64,000 bases of DNA, from NCBI RefSeq assembly GCF_052065355.1, contig NZ_JBQHUF010000014.1, positions 1-64,000 on the forward strand, written 5' to 3'. Origin of the DNA: Flavonifractor sp052065355. Its GTDB lineage: Bacteria > Bacillota > Clostridia > Oscillospirales > Oscillospiraceae. This document shows positions 38,786 through 48,188 of this stretch, piece by piece. The stretch's first letter is position 1, and every line of letters begins with the position of its first letter. The notes beneath the pieces were generated by a model. That model was not told where the DNA came from. It did not search any database and was given only the letters and a program-made list of their open reading frames with translations. The translations under genes were made by a program, and so were the position numbers.

Positions 38786-41623
38786 ATGCTGGACCATATT
38801 TCCGTCAAAGGCGCACGGGCCAACAACTTAAAGAATATCGACGTGGACATTCCCCGGGACAAGCTGGTGGTGCTCACCGGCCTGTCCGGCAGCGGCAAGT
38901 CCTCCTTGGCCTTTGACACCATCTATGCCGAAGGACAGCGCCGGTATGTGGAGTCCCTGTCCTCCTACGCCCGGATGTTTTTGGGGCAGATGGAGAAGCC
39001 CGACGTGGACTATATCGACGGTCTGTCCCCCGCCATCTCCATCGACCAGAAGACCACCTCCAAAAACCCCCGGTCCACCGTAGGCACCGTCACTGAGATC
39101 TACGACTACCTCCGTCTGCTGTGGGCTCGCGTAGGCACACCTCACTGCCCCAAGTGCGGCAAGGAGATCAAGCAGCAGACCATCGACCAGATCATCGACC
39201 AGGTGCTGGCCCTTCCGGAGGCCACCCGCATCCAGGTGATGGCGCCGGTGGTGCGGGGTAAGAAGGGCACCCATCAGAAGATCTTCGAGGACGCCCGGAA
39301 GTCCGGCTATGTCCGGGTTCGGGCGGACGGGTCCCTGTACGACCTCACCGAGGCCATTGAGCTGGACAAGAACAAGAAGCACAACATCGAGATCGTGGTG
39401 GACCGTCTGGTCATCAAGGAGGATATCGCCCGCCGCCTCACCGACAGCGTGGAGGTGGCCTCCAACCTGGCGGGCGGCCTGGTGGTCATCAACATCGTGG
39501 GCGAGGACCGGGACATTTTGTTCTCCCAGAACTACGCCTGCGAGGACTGCGGCATCTCCATTGAGGAGCTCTCTCCCCGGATGTTTTCCTTCAACAACCC
39601 CTTCGGCGCCTGCCCCACCTGTACCGGCCTGGGCGCCCAACTGAAGGTGGACCCCGACCTCATCATCCCCAACAAGGAGCTGTCCATTCTGGATGGCGCC
39701 ATCACCGCCTCCGGCTGGAACAACATCAAGGGGGACTCCATCTCCCGGATGTATTTTGAGGCCCTGTCCAAAAAATACGGCTTCAAGCTCACCACCCCGG
39801 TGAAGGACCTGCCGGAGGAGATCATGGACATTATCCTCTACGGCACCAAGGGAGAAAAGCTGAAGCTGACCTACGACCGCGCCAACGGCCACGGCACCCT
39901 GATGCAGCCCTTTGAGGGCATCATCAACAACCTGGAGCGCCGCTACAAGGAGACCCAGTCCGACGCCATGCGCCGGGACCTGGAGGACTGCATGAGTGAG
40001 CGGCCCTGCCCCGACTGCGGCGGCAAGCGGCTGCGGAAGGAGGCTCTGGCGGTCACCGTGGGAGGCCTCAACATCGACGAGTTCTGCCGCAAGTCGGTGA
40101 CCGACGCCCTGGACTTCATCGACCATCTGGAGCTGTCGGAGCAGAAGATGCTCATTGCCGACCGCATCCTGAAGGAGATCAAGAACCGTCTGGGTTTCCT
40201 CCAGAGCGTGGGTCTGCAATACCTGACCCTGAGCCGAGCGGCCGCCACCCTGTCGGGCGGCGAGAGCCAGCGCATCCGGCTGGCTACCCAGATCGGCTCC
40301 TCCCTGATGGGGGTGCTCTATATCCTGGACGAGCCCTCCATCGGCCTGCACCAGCGGGACAACGACAAGCTGCTGGACACTCTGAAGCACCTGCGGGACC
40401 TGGGCAACACCCTGCTGGTGGTGGAACACGACGAGGATACCATGCGTCAGGCCGACTATATCGTGGATATCGGACCGGGCGCCGGCGTCCACGGCGGTCA
40501 GGTGGTGGCCTGCGGCACCGCCGAAGAGGTGATGAACACCCCCGGCTCCATCACCGGCGACTACCTGTCCGGCCGGAAGCAGATCCCCATCCCCACAGAG
40601 CGGCGGAAGGGCAACGGCCACTTCCTCACCGTCAAGGGAGCGGCGGAAAACAACCTGCGGAACGTGGACGTATCCATCCCTCTGGGCACCTTCACCTGCG
40701 TCACCGGCGTGTCCGGCAGCGGCAAATCCTCCCTGGTCAACGAGATCCTCTATAAGCGGCTGGCCGCCGACCTGAACCGGGCCAAGACACGGGCGGGCAA
40801 GCACGCCGCCATCGAGGGCGAGGAGTATCTGGACAAGGTCATCGACATCGACCAGTCCCCCATCGGCCGCACCCCCCGTTCCAACCCGGCCACCTATACG
40901 GGGCTGTTCAACGATATCAGGGACCTGTTTGCCTCCACCCCCGACGCCAAGGCCAGAGGCTACGGCCCCGGCCGGTTCTCCTTCAACGTCCGGGGCGGCC
41001 GGTGTGAGGCCTGCCAGGGCGACGGTCTGATCAAGATCGAGATGCACTTCCTGCCCGATATCTACGTGCCCTGCGAGGTATGCAAGGGCAAGCGGTACAA
41101 CCGGGAGACTCTGGAGGTGCGGTACAAGGGCAAGAACATCTACGAGGTGCTGGACATGACGGTGGAGGAGGCCCTCCCCTTCTTCGAGCACCTGCCCAAG
41201 CTGTACAACAGGCTCCACACCCTCTATGAGGTGGGCCTGAGCTATGTGAAGCTGGGCCAGCCTTCCACGGAGCTGTCCGGCGGCGAGGCCCAGCGTGTGA
41301 AGCTGGCCACCGAGCTGGCCAAGCGCTCCACTGGCAAGACTATCTATATTCTGGACGAGCCTACCACCGGCCTGCACACCGCCGACGTCCACAAGCTCAT
41401 TGAAGTGCTCCAGAAGCTGGTGGATGTGGGCAACACGGTGGTGGTCATCGAGCACAACCTGGATGTCATCAAAACCGCCGACCACATCATTGACCTGGGC
41501 CCCGAGGGCGGCTCCGGCGGCGGTACTATCGTGGCCACGGGCACTCCCGAGGAAGTGGCTGCCTGTCCGGAGAGCTATACCGGGCAATATCTGAAACGGA
41601 TGCTGGAATCGAAAGGAGTTTGA
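38786..41623 (+). CDS. uvrA: excinuclease ABC subunit A
   Basis: UvrA is the damage-sensing ATPase of nucleotide excision repair. The 945-residue protein has two ABC modules, with Walker A GLSGSGKSS near the start and GVSGSGKSS in the second half, two signature motifs (TLSGGESQR, ELSGGEAQR), and zinc-binding cysteine sets including CEDC-x-CPTC and CEACQGDG-x-CEVC. Full length. It lies 3.4 kb downstream of the uvrB start's end in the same direction, separated only by the membrane protein and the reductase. Confidence 0.98.
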   Translation: MLDHISVKGARANNLKNIDVDIPRDKLVVLTGLSGSGKSSLAFDTIYAEGQRRYVESLSSYARMFLGQMEKPDVDYIDGLSPAISIDQKTTSKNPRSTVGTVTEIYDYLRLLWARVGTPHCPKCGKEIKQQTIDQIIDQVLALPEATRIQVMAPVVRGKKGTHQKIFEDARKSGYVRVRADGSLYDLTEAIELDKNKKHNIEIVVDRLVIKEDIARRLTDSVEVASNLAGGLVVINIVGEDRDILFSQNYACEDCGISIEELSPRMFSFNNPFGACPTCTGLGAQLKVDPDLIIPNKELSILDGAITASGWNNIKGDSISRMYFEALSKKYGFKLTTPVKDLPEEIMDIILYGTKGEKLKLTYDRANGHGTLMQPFEGIINNLERRYKETQSDAMRRDLEDCMSERPCPDCGGKRLRKEALAVTVGGLNIDEFCRKSVTDALDFIDHLELSEQKMLIADRILKEIKNRLGFLQSVGLQYLTLSRAAATLSGGESQRIRLATQIGSSLMGVLYILDEPSIGLHQRDNDKLLDTLKHLRDLGNTLLVVEHDEDTMRQADYIVDIGPGAGVHGGQVVACGTAEEVMNTPGSITGDYLSGRKQIPIPTERRKGNGHFLTVKGAAENNLRNVDVSIPLGTFTCVTGVSGSGKSSLVNEILYKRLAADLNRAKTRAGKHAAIEGEEYLDKVIDIDQSPIGRTPRSNPATYTGLFNDIRDLFASTPDAKARGYGPGRFSFNVRGGRCEACQGDGLIKIEMHFLPDIYVPCEVCKGKRYNRETLEVRYKGKNIYEVLDMTVEEALPFFEHLPKLYNRLHTLYEVGLSYVKLGQPSTELSGGEAQRVKLATELAKRSTGKTIYILDEPTTGLHTADVHKLIEVLQKLVDVGNTVVVIEHNLDVIKTADHIIDLGPEGGSGGGTIVATGTPEEVAACPESYTGQYLKRMLESKGV

Positions 41624-41629
41624 ACGCAT

Positions 41630-42025
41630 ATGTCTCTCACTGTTGGATGCAAGGGTAAGGCGGAGACTGTGGTCACCGAGCAGAACACCGCCGCTGCCGT
41701 GGGCAGCGGCCTGGTGCCTGTGTTCGCCACCCCGTACATGATCGCCCTGATGGAAAACGCCGCCGTCAACGCCGTGCAGGCCCATCTGGAGGAGGGTCAG
41801 GGCACCGTGGGCACCAAGCTGGACGTCACTCACGACGCCGCCACCCCTGTGGGCATGAAGGTGTGGGCGGAGGCTGAGCTCACCGCTGTAGAGGGCAAGA
41901 AGCTCACCTTCTCCGTCAAGGCCTTTGACGAGGCCGGCGCCATCGGCGGCGGCACCCACGAGCGGTTTATCATCACCGTAGATCGCTTCCTGGCCAAGGC
42001 AGAAGCCAAAAAGGGAGGCAAGTGA
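41630..42025 (+). CDS. hot-dog thioesterase, FlK-like
   Basis: The 131-residue hot-dog protein resembles the fluoroacetyl-CoA thioesterase FlK. T34, E42 and H68 have exactly the spacing of the FlK catalytic residues Thr42, Glu50 and His76. Homologues are widespread and mostly act on unknown acyl-CoAs, so the natural substrate need not be fluorinated. AAAGGAG precedes the ATG. It begins 7 bases after uvrA and ends 4 bases before the YbaK gene. Confidence 0.85.
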   Translation: MSLTVGCKGKAETVVTEQNTAAAVGSGLVPVFATPYMIALMENAAVNAVQAHLEEGQGTVGTKLDVTHDAATPVGMKVWAEAELTAVEGKKLTFSVKAFDEAGAIGGGTHERFIITVDRFLAKAEAKKGGK

Positions 42026-42028
42026 GCC

Positions 42029-42502
42029 ATGTCTATTGAAGCCTGCCGGGCCTACCTGCGGGAGCGGGGCTACGAGGACCGCATCCGGGAGTTCGACGTG
42101 TCCAGCGCCACGGTAGAGCTGGCCGCCCAGGCGGTGGGCTGTGAGCCCGCCCACATCGCCAAGACCCTCTCCTTCGTCCACGAGGACGGGGCTATCCTGA
42201 TCGTCTGCGCCGGAGACGCCAAGATCGACAACTCCAAGTTCAAGGCCCAGTTCCACCACAAGGCCACCATGCTCACCCCCGACCAGGTGGTGGAGTTCAC
42301 CGGCCACACCATCGGCGGTGTGTGCCCCTTCGCCATTACCCATCCCAACGTTACCGCCTATCTGGACGTATCCCTCCAGCGGTTCGATACCATCTATCCC
42401 GCCGCCGGCAACGCAGCCTCCGCGGTGAAGCTCAACTGCGACGAGCTGGCCCAGCTGGCCAATAGCGCCGGCTGGATCGATGTATGCAAGGACTGGCAGT
42501 AA
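42029..42502 (+). CDS. YbaK/EbsC-family aminoacyl-tRNA deacylase-like protein
   Basis: The 157-residue protein has the YbaK fold: AKTLSFV, the segment GDAKIDNSKFK with the active-site Lys region, and IGGVCPFA. Family members clear mischarged Cys-tRNA(Pro) or related species in trans. The specificity of this subgroup is uncertain. AGGGAGG precedes the start. It sits in a tight run with the thioesterase and the DUF308 protein. Confidence 0.87.
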   Translation: MSIEACRAYLRERGYEDRIREFDVSSATVELAAQAVGCEPAHIAKTLSFVHEDGAILIVCAGDAKIDNSKFKAQFHHKATMLTPDQVVEFTGHTIGGVCPFAITHPNVTAYLDVSLQRFDTIYPAAGNAASAVKLNCDELAQLANSAGWIDVCKDWQ

Positions 42503-42536
42503 AACCTCCGGCCCACAAGAAAGGAAGGTCTGTTCC

Positions 42537-43124
42537 ATGCGAGACCGACTGAAAAATCTCAGCGTCAGCTTTGTACTGCTCTCCGTTCTCTATGTACTTC
42601 TGGGCGTGATCCTGCTGGTGTGGCCCACCACCGTCATGGATGTACTGTGCTACCTCACCGGCGGTATTCTGCTGTTCTACGGTGTGATCTCCATCGTCGG
42701 CTTCTGCCGGGAGGAGACGCGGACGGCGGGCAGCTTTCTCACCCTGCTGCTAGGCATCGTGGCCGCCGCCGTGGGCGCGGTGCTGTTGTTCCAGCCCTCC
42801 CTGTTTCAGAGCATCCTCACCGTCATTCTGGGCATCTATATCCTGATCGACGGACTGCTCAACCTGATGCGGGCTCTGGAGCTGCGGCGGATGGAGCACA
42901 TGGGCTGGACGCTCTACCTGATCCTCTCCCTTATCACCGTGGTCCTGGGCCTGGTGGTGGTATTCCGTCCCATGCTGGCGGGCACCACGCTGGTGCGGCT
43001 CATCGGCATCTCTCTGCTCTACTCCGGCGCCGCCGACCTGTGGACCCTGTTCCAGCTCTCCCGCTGGACCAAGGAGTACCGCAAGATACACCCTGTCGAG
43101 GTGGACCCGGTGGATCCGGAATAA
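42537..43124 (+). CDS. DUF308/HdeD-like membrane protein
   Basis: The 195-residue protein has six hydrophobic helices in three repeated pairs with small charged loops, the layout of HdeD-like (DUF308) proteins. In E. coli HdeD is linked to acid resistance; elsewhere the role is unknown. ATG 42537 is chosen because AAGGAAGG lies upstream and the helices then start correctly; an in-frame ATG at 42480 is inside ybaK. It is the last gene before a strong terminator. Confidence 0.8.
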   Translation: MRDRLKNLSVSFVLLSVLYVLLGVILLVWPTTVMDVLCYLTGGILLFYGVISIVGFCREETRTAGSFLTLLLGIVAAAVGAVLLFQPSLFQSILTVILGIYILIDGLLNLMRALELRRMEHMGWTLYLILSLITVVLGLVVVFRPMLAGTTLVRLIGISLLYSGAADLWTLFQLSRWTKEYRKIHPVEVDPVDPE

Positions 43125-43126
43125 TT

Positions 43127-43167
43127 AAAAAAGCTCCGCGGACCTGAACTGGTCCGCGGAGCTTTTT
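43127..43167. terminator. bidirectional terminator between the uvr run and the msmK gene
   Basis: AGCTCCGCGGACC (43132-43144) pairs with GGTCCGCGGAGCT (43151-43163). A's precede and T's follow, so it works for both converging transcripts. Confidence 0.96.
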
Positions 43168-43174
43168 GATTCTC

Positions 43175-44296
43175 TTAGTAGAGCAGATTGAGCTCGGTCT
43201 CGGGGTTGAACAGATGGATCAGCTCCGGACGGAAGGTGAAGTTGATCTCAGTACCGTAGGGGATACCGGCGCGATGCTCCTCGGGCAGGTCCACGGTGGG
43301 CACCCGCAGCACCACATCTCTGCCCACGGCGCTGACGTGGAGGTAGACCTCGCTGCCCATCATCTCGGACACGTCCACCTTGCTGGAGATGGTGTGGGAA
43401 CCGGCGCTGGGAGCGAAGGAGATGTGCTCGGGACGGACGCCCACGGTCACAGCCATGTCGCCCACTTCCTTCTCGGTGAGGATGGCCTGAGCCTTGTCGG
43501 ACAGCTCCATGGTGGCCTCGCCCACGGTGATCTGGTACTTGCCGCCCTGCTTGGACAGGGTGCCGTCAAAGAAGTTCATCTGGGGAGAGCCGATGAAGCC
43601 AGCCACAAACAGGTTGGCAGGACGGTCGAACACCTCCTGGGGGGTGCCGATCTGCTGGATGAAGCCGTCCTTCATGATGACGATGCGGTCACCCAGGGTC
43701 ATGGCCTCGGTCTGGTCGTGGGTCACGTAGATGAAGGTGGTGTTGATGCGCTGGCGCAGCTTGATGATCTCGGCACGCATCTGGTTACGCAGCTTGGCGT
43801 CCAGGTTGGACAGAGGTTCGTCCATCAGGAACACCTGGGGATCACGGACGATGGCGCGGCCGATGGCCACACGCTGCCGCTGGCCGCCGGACAGAGCCTT
43901 GGGCTTGCGGTCCAGGTACTGGGTGATGTCCAGGATGGCGGCGGCCTCCCGCACCTTCTTGTCGATCTCGTCCTTGGGCACCTTCCGCAGCTTCAGAGCA
44001 AAGGCCATGTTCTCATACACGGTCATGTGGGGATACAGGGCGTAGCTCTGGAACACCATGGCGATGTCCCGGTCCTTGGGCTCCACGTCGTTCATCCGCT
44101 TGCCGCCGATGATCAGGTCGCCCTCGGAGATGTCCTCCAGGCCGGCCACCATCCGCAGGGTGGTGGACTTGCCGCAGCCGGAGGGGCCTACCAGCACGAT
44201 GAATTCCTTGTCCGCGATCTCCAGGTTGAAGTCGTGGACGGCGGTCACCTTGTTGTCATAGATCTTCTTGATACCCTTCAGAGATACCGTTGCCAT
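43175..44296 (-). CDS. ABC transporter ATP-binding protein, MsmK/UgpC type
   Basis: The 373-residue carbohydrate-importer ATPase has Walker A GPSGCGKST, the Q-loop, signature LSGGQRQRVAIGRA, Walker B VFLMDEPLSNLD, the H-loop in VTHDQTEA, and a C-terminal regulatory TOBE domain (about 240-373). ATG 44296 gives the standard N-terminus ATVSLKGI, with AAGGA close upstream; a TTG seven codons earlier is badly spaced. In streptococci one MsmK powers several sugar importers including the sialic-acid importer SatABC. Here the gene lies after nagA in the sialic-acid cluster, where the importer has no other ATPase. Confidence 0.92.
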   Translation of the reverse strand: MATVSLKGIKKIYDNKVTAVHDFNLEIADKEFIVLVGPSGCGKSTTLRMVAGLEDISEGDLIIGGKRMNDVEPKDRDIAMVFQSYALYPHMTVYENMAFALKLRKVPKDEIDKKVREAAAILDITQYLDRKPKALSGGQRQRVAIGRAIVRDPQVFLMDEPLSNLDAKLRNQMRAEIIKLRQRINTTFIYVTHDQTEAMTLGDRIVIMKDGFIQQIGTPQEVFDRPANLFVAGFIGSPQMNFFDGTLSKQGGKYQITVGEATMELSDKAQAILTEKEVGDMAVTVGVRPEHISFAPSAGSHTISSKVDVSEMMGSEVYLHVSAVGRDVVLRVPTVDLPEEHRAGIPYGTEINFTFRPELIHLFNPETELNLLY

Positions 44297-44393
44297 ATTC
44301 CTTGGCCGTAAGGGCAATGCCTCCGCAAATACCCTCTCGCCCGCCGGGGAGTGGTTACCCCGGGGACTTTACGGCAGGTCTCCACACTGCCGC

Positions 44394-44463
44394 ACCGCCG
44401 GCCGGCGGTTTTTCCTCCTTTTTGACAGCTCCCCCGGCCCTATGGGAATGGAGTAGGGCCGGG
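44394..44463. other. two GC hairpins between nagA and msmK
   Basis: ACCGCCGGCCGGCGGT (44394-44409) is a perfect palindrome. CCCGGCCCTA (44433-44442) pairs with TAGGGCCGGG (44454-44463). On the minus strand neither has a T-run after it, so read-through from nagA into msmK is likely. They may stabilise or process the mRNA. Nothing coding is seen in the 190-base gap. Confidence 0.5.
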
Positions 44464-44486
44464 AGGCCTGATTTGGGGGTCGTGCT

Positions 44487-45608
44487 TCAGCGGCTCACCA
44501 GCTTGCCGCGGAAAAAGACGTCCTTGACGTCCAGATTTTTGTCCAGAATGACCACGTTGGCCCGCTTGCCGGGCTCCAGGCTGCCTGCACGGCTGAAGAT
44601 GCCGATGGCCTTGGCGGGGTTCACCGCCGCCGCCCGCACCGCGTCCGCCAGGGGGATGCCGAAGGACACCGCGGTCTTCATACAATTCATCAAATCAGTC
44701 ACCGAGCCGGCCAGGGTGCCGTCGGCCAGGGTGGCGTGCTTGCCCTTCACGGTCACGTCCTGACCGCCCAGGGTGTAGTCGCCGTCTGGCATACCGGCGG
44801 CCCGCATGGTGTCGGAGATCAGAATGACCCGTTTGGGACCAAACATCTTGAACACCGCCCGCACCACAGAGGGGTGGATATGGACGCCGTCGCAGATCAG
44901 CTCCACCTTGCACAGGGGAGTATCCAGGGCGGCGCCTACCACGCCGGGAGCGCGGTGGCTGAAAGGAGGCATGCCGTTGAACAGGTGGGTCACCTGGCGG
45001 GCACCCAGCCGGAAGGCCTCCATGGCGGTGTCATAGTCTGCCGTGGTATGGGCCAGGGATACCGTGACCTCCCCTTCCACAGCCTCCACAAACTCCATGG
45101 CGCCGGGCTCCTCGGGAGCCAGAGACACCAGCTTCACCAGACCGTGGGAGGCGGCCATCAGCCGCCGGAACATGGCCACGTCGGGAGCGTGGAGCCAGGC
45201 GCCGTTCTGGGCGCCTTTCTTGGCCATGGAGAGGAAGGGTCCCTCCAGGTTGATACCGCACAGGGCAGCACCGGGCTTGTCGGCCTCCTTGTGGGCGGCG
45301 GCCACCTGACACACCTTTGTCAACTGCTCCTCCAGCAGAGTCATGCCGGCGGGGCAGATCTGGGTCACGCCCCGGGACAGCTCATACTCAGCCATGACCT
45401 CCAATCCCTTCGGGTCAGCATCGGAGAAATCATACCCCTTGCAGCCGTGGAAGTGCAGGTCGGTGAGGCCGGGGATCACGTAGCAGCCGGAAGCGTCATA
45501 GCTCTGGCCGTCGTCACTGGAGTTGGAAAGGAGACGGCCGTCAAAGCACACGTCACGCTCGACAAACCCCTCATGCAGGTCGAAAACCTGACCGCCGGTT
45601 ATCCGCAT
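44487..45608 (-). CDS. nagA: N-acetylglucosamine-6-phosphate deacetylase
   Basis: NagA removes acetate from GlcNAc-6-P giving GlcN-6-P. The 373-residue amidohydrolase has the metal/active-site residues in DLHFHG, LEGPF, SLAHTTA, THLFNGM and ISDTM. Full length. Its start lies 10 bases inside the end of nagB. It serves the final steps of sialic-acid and GlcNAc breakdown. Confidence 0.96.
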   Translation of the reverse strand: MRITGGQVFDLHEGFVERDVCFDGRLLSNSSDDGQSYDASGCYVIPGLTDLHFHGCKGYDFSDADPKGLEVMAEYELSRGVTQICPAGMTLLEEQLTKVCQVAAAHKEADKPGAALCGINLEGPFLSMAKKGAQNGAWLHAPDVAMFRRLMAASHGLVKLVSLAPEEPGAMEFVEAVEGEVTVSLAHTTADYDTAMEAFRLGARQVTHLFNGMPPFSHRAPGVVGAALDTPLCKVELICDGVHIHPSVVRAVFKMFGPKRVILISDTMRAAGMPDGDYTLGGQDVTVKGKHATLADGTLAGSVTDLMNCMKTAVSFGIPLADAVRAAAVNPAKAIGIFSRAGSLEPGKRANVVILDKNLDVKDVFFRGKLVSR

Positions 45609-46351
45609 ACGGGCACACCCGCTTCCACCAGCTTGCTCAGGGCGGCCTTGTCAGCCACCAGGGTCACGTCGGGATGGAGCTGCAGCACAGAGGCGGGCAC
45701 ATCCTTGGTCACCGGGCCGGCAAAGGCCTTCACCACCGCGTCCGCCTTGTCCTCGCCGCTGACCACCATCAGGATCCGCCGGGCATTCATGATGTTCTTG
45801 ATGCCCATGCTCAGGGCGTGACGGGGCACGTCGTCCCGGCTATCAAAGAAGCGGGTGTTGGCGTCGATGGTGCGGTCGGTGAGGGTGACCACGTGGGTCT
45901 CCAGGCCGAAGTCGTCGCCGGGCTCGTTGAAGGCGATGTGGCCGTTGTGGCCCATACCCAGCAGCTGCAGATCAATGCCGCCCAGGTCCTGGATCAGCTT
46001 GTTGTAGGCCGCACACTCGGCGTTGGGGTCCTTAGCCAGACCGTTGAGCACATGGGTGTTCTCCGGCTTGATATCGATGTGGTTAAACAGATTGTCCTGC
46101 ATGAAGTAGCGGTAGCTCTGCTCATGGTGGGGAGACAGGCCCAGGTACTCGTCCAGGTTCACGGACCGGACCTCGGCGAAGGACAGGTCGCCCTTCTTGT
46201 ACCAGTCCACCAGCTGCTTATAAGTACCCACAGGAGTACCGCCGGTAGCCAGACCCAGCACGCAGTCGGGCTTATAGATCACCTGGGCGGAGATGATGTT
46301 GGCCGCCCGACGGCTCATGGCATTGTAATCTTCCGATTGATAAATACGCAT
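45599..46351 (-). CDS. nagB: glucosamine-6-phosphate deaminase
   Basis: NagB turns GlcN-6-P into fructose-6-P and ammonia, feeding glycolysis. The 250-residue protein has GLATGGTPVGTYKQL, the NLDEY motif and GMGHNGHIAFNEP. AGGAGAAG lies upstream of the ATG. It is translated between nanA and nagA, with overlap to nagA. The short, allosteric-loop-poor form is typical of Gram-positives. Confidence 0.97.
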   Translation of the reverse strand: MRIYQSEDYNAMSRRAANIISAQVIYKPDCVLGLATGGTPVGTYKQLVDWYKKGDLSFAEVRSVNLDEYLGLSPHHEQSYRYFMQDNLFNHIDIKPENTHVLNGLAKDPNAECAAYNKLIQDLGGIDLQLLGMGHNGHIAFNEPGDDFGLETHVVTLTDRTIDANTRFFDSRDDVPRHALSMGIKNIMNARRILMVVSGEDKADAVVKAFAGPVTKDVPASVLQLHPDVTLVADKAALSKLVEAGVPVCG

Positions 46352-46369
46352 ACCGATCTTCTCCTATAT

Positions 46370-47275
46370 TCAGCAGTACTTGGCGATGGCGGCGGCGATC
46401 ATGGCGGCGGCCTCGTCTACCACGGCGGCGTCACTGTCGATCAGGCCGGGCATGGGCTTGCGGACGGAACCGCAGTTCACACCGTTCTTGGCCAGGACAG
46501 CCTTCATCACGGCATACAGGTTGCCGTGGGCAGAGCACATCTTGTAGATGATGCGGCAGATGTCGTTCTGGATCTCACGGGCGGGCTCCATCTCGCCCTT
46601 CTGGAAGTGCTCATACACCTTCAGGAAGAGCTCGGGCATGACGGCGTAGGTGCCGCCGATGCCGGCGCAGGCGCCCATGGCCAGGCCGGAGACATACTGC
46701 TCGTCGGGACCGTTGAAAACCAGCACGCCGGCGTCACGCCACATCTGGATGTCCTGGACGGGCATTGAGGAGTTCTTCACGCCGATGACCCGGGGATTCT
46801 TCTTCATCTCAGCCAGCAGAGAGGGAGTGAGGGCCACGCCGGCCAGCTGGGGGATGTTGTAGATGACGAAGTCAGTATTGGGAGCGGCGGCGGAGATGTC
46901 GTTCCAGTACTGGGCAATGCCGTACTCAGGCAGGTGGAAGTAGATGGGAGGGATGGCGGCGATGGCGTCCACGCCCAGGCTCTCGGCATGGGCGGCCAGC
47001 TCACAGGAGTCGGCGGTGTTGTTGCAGGCCACATGGGCAATGATGACCACCTTGCCCTTGGCCTCAGCCATCACGTTCTCCAGTACCACCTTGCGCTCAG
47101 CCACGCTCTGGTAGATGCACTCACCGGAGGAGCCGCCCACATACAGGCCGTTGACGCCCTTGTCGATGAGGTAGCGGGTCAGGGCACGGACACCCTCGGG
47201 GGAGATGTTGCCGGCCTCGTCATAGCAGGCATAGAAGGCGGGGATTACGCCCTGGTACTTTTTCAGATCGCTCAT
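46370..47275 (-). CDS. nanA: N-acetylneuraminate lyase
   Basis: NanA splits sialic acid to ManNAc and pyruvate. The 301-residue TIM barrel has GGSSGE, the catalytic Tyr in IYNIPQLAG and the Schiff-base Lys in GVKNSS. The related dihydrodipicolinate synthase is excluded by context and by the GGSSGE/YNIP pattern. It follows the importer permeases, as in other nan operons. Confidence 0.94.
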   Translation of the reverse strand: MSDLKKYQGVIPAFYACYDEAGNISPEGVRALTRYLIDKGVNGLYVGGSSGECIYQSVAERKVVLENVMAEAKGKVVIIAHVACNNTADSCELAAHAESLGVDAIAAIPPIYFHLPEYGIAQYWNDISAAAPNTDFVIYNIPQLAGVALTPSLLAEMKKNPRVIGVKNSSMPVQDIQMWRDAGVLVFNGPDEQYVSGLAMGACAGIGGTYAVMPELFLKVYEHFQKGEMEPAREIQNDICRIIYKMCSAHGNLYAVMKAVLAKNGVNCGSVRKPMPGLIDSDAAVVDEAAAMIAAAIAKYC

Positions 47276-47325
47276 GATATATTCCTTCTCTCAAAAAAGT
47301 TAAAAACAACACACAAAGAAAGGGA

Positions 47326-48171
47326 TCAGCCCTTGACTGCGCCCATGGCGATGCCCTGGGTGAAGTACTTCTGGAAGGCGATAAACACCACCACGATGGG
47401 GATGGCGGCCAGGGCCGCACCGGCCATGATCAGACCGAAGTCGCTGGACATTTCGCCCTGCAGGTTGGCGATGGCCAGAGGCAGGGTCCAGTTCGTGTCG
47501 CTGGTGAGCATGACCAGCTGGAGGAAGTAATCGTTCCAGGTGTTGACGAAGGTAAAGATGGCCAGCGCGCCGATGCCCGGCTTGATCATGGGGAACACCA
47601 CGCTGAAGAAGGTGCGCAGCTCACCGGCACCGTCCACGCGGGCAGCCTCCAGGATCTCGTTGGGGATGGTCTCGGAGAACTGCTTCATCAGGAAGACACC
47701 GAAAGGCCAGCCAACGGTGGGCAGGATCACGGCCCACAGGTTGTCGTTCATGTGGAAGAAAGTCATCTCCTGCAGCAGGGGGATCACGATGACCTGCTTG
47801 GGCAGGGCCATGGCGCAGATGATGATGGTAAACAGGATGCCCCGGCCATAGAACCGCTTCTTGCCCAGAGCGTAGCCGGCCAGGGCGGCGGTGAGGCAGG
47901 TGAGGATCATAGCCATGGCGGAGATGAAGATGATATTGAACAGCCAATGGAACGCGGGATGCTCAAACAGCCGCGCATAGTTGTCCATGGTAGGCTCCTG
48001 AGGGAACCAGATGGGATAGTTGGCATTGATCTCGATCTTGTTCTTGAAGGAACCGGTCACGATCCAGTACAGGGGGAACAGGAAGAAGATGGCCAACAGG
48101 ATCAGCACCACCGCCGAAAATACCTTGTAGCCGGTGGAAGTGCCGCTCAGATCCGTATTTTTCGCTTTCAT
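47326..48171 (-). CDS. carbohydrate ABC transporter permease (MalG type)
   Basis: The 281-residue protein has six membrane helices and the EAA-type loop near ETIPNEILEAARVDGAGELR (20 residues) that contacts the ATPase. It is the inner of two permeases of an importer judged to carry sialic acid from its position before nanA, and similar to the streptococcal SatC layout. It starts 17 bases after the other permease. Confidence 0.93.
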   Translation of the reverse strand: MKAKNTDLSGTSTGYKVFSAVVLILLAIFFLFPLYWIVTGSFKNKIEINANYPIWFPQEPTMDNYARLFEHPAFHWLFNIIFISAMAMILTCLTAALAGYALGKKRFYGRGILFTIIICAMALPKQVIVIPLLQEMTFFHMNDNLWAVILPTVGWPFGVFLMKQFSETIPNEILEAARVDGAGELRTFFSVVFPMIKPGIGALAIFTFVNTWNDYFLQLVMLTSDTNWTLPLAIANLQGEMSSDFGLIMAGAALAAIPIVVVFIAFQKYFTQGIAMGAVKG

Positions 48172-48188
48172 GTTCTCTCACTCCCCCC

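Noticed and set aside
38828..42538. 1236-codon minus-strand frame opposite uvrA and its neighbours
   Set aside because: It spans several clearly real plus-strand genes and has Val/Gly/His-rich filler composition with no motif. It is a product of GC-rich codon bias.
44394..44463. Terminator between nagA and msmK
   Set aside because: The hairpins are strong, but no T-run follows on the minus strand, so full termination is not supported.
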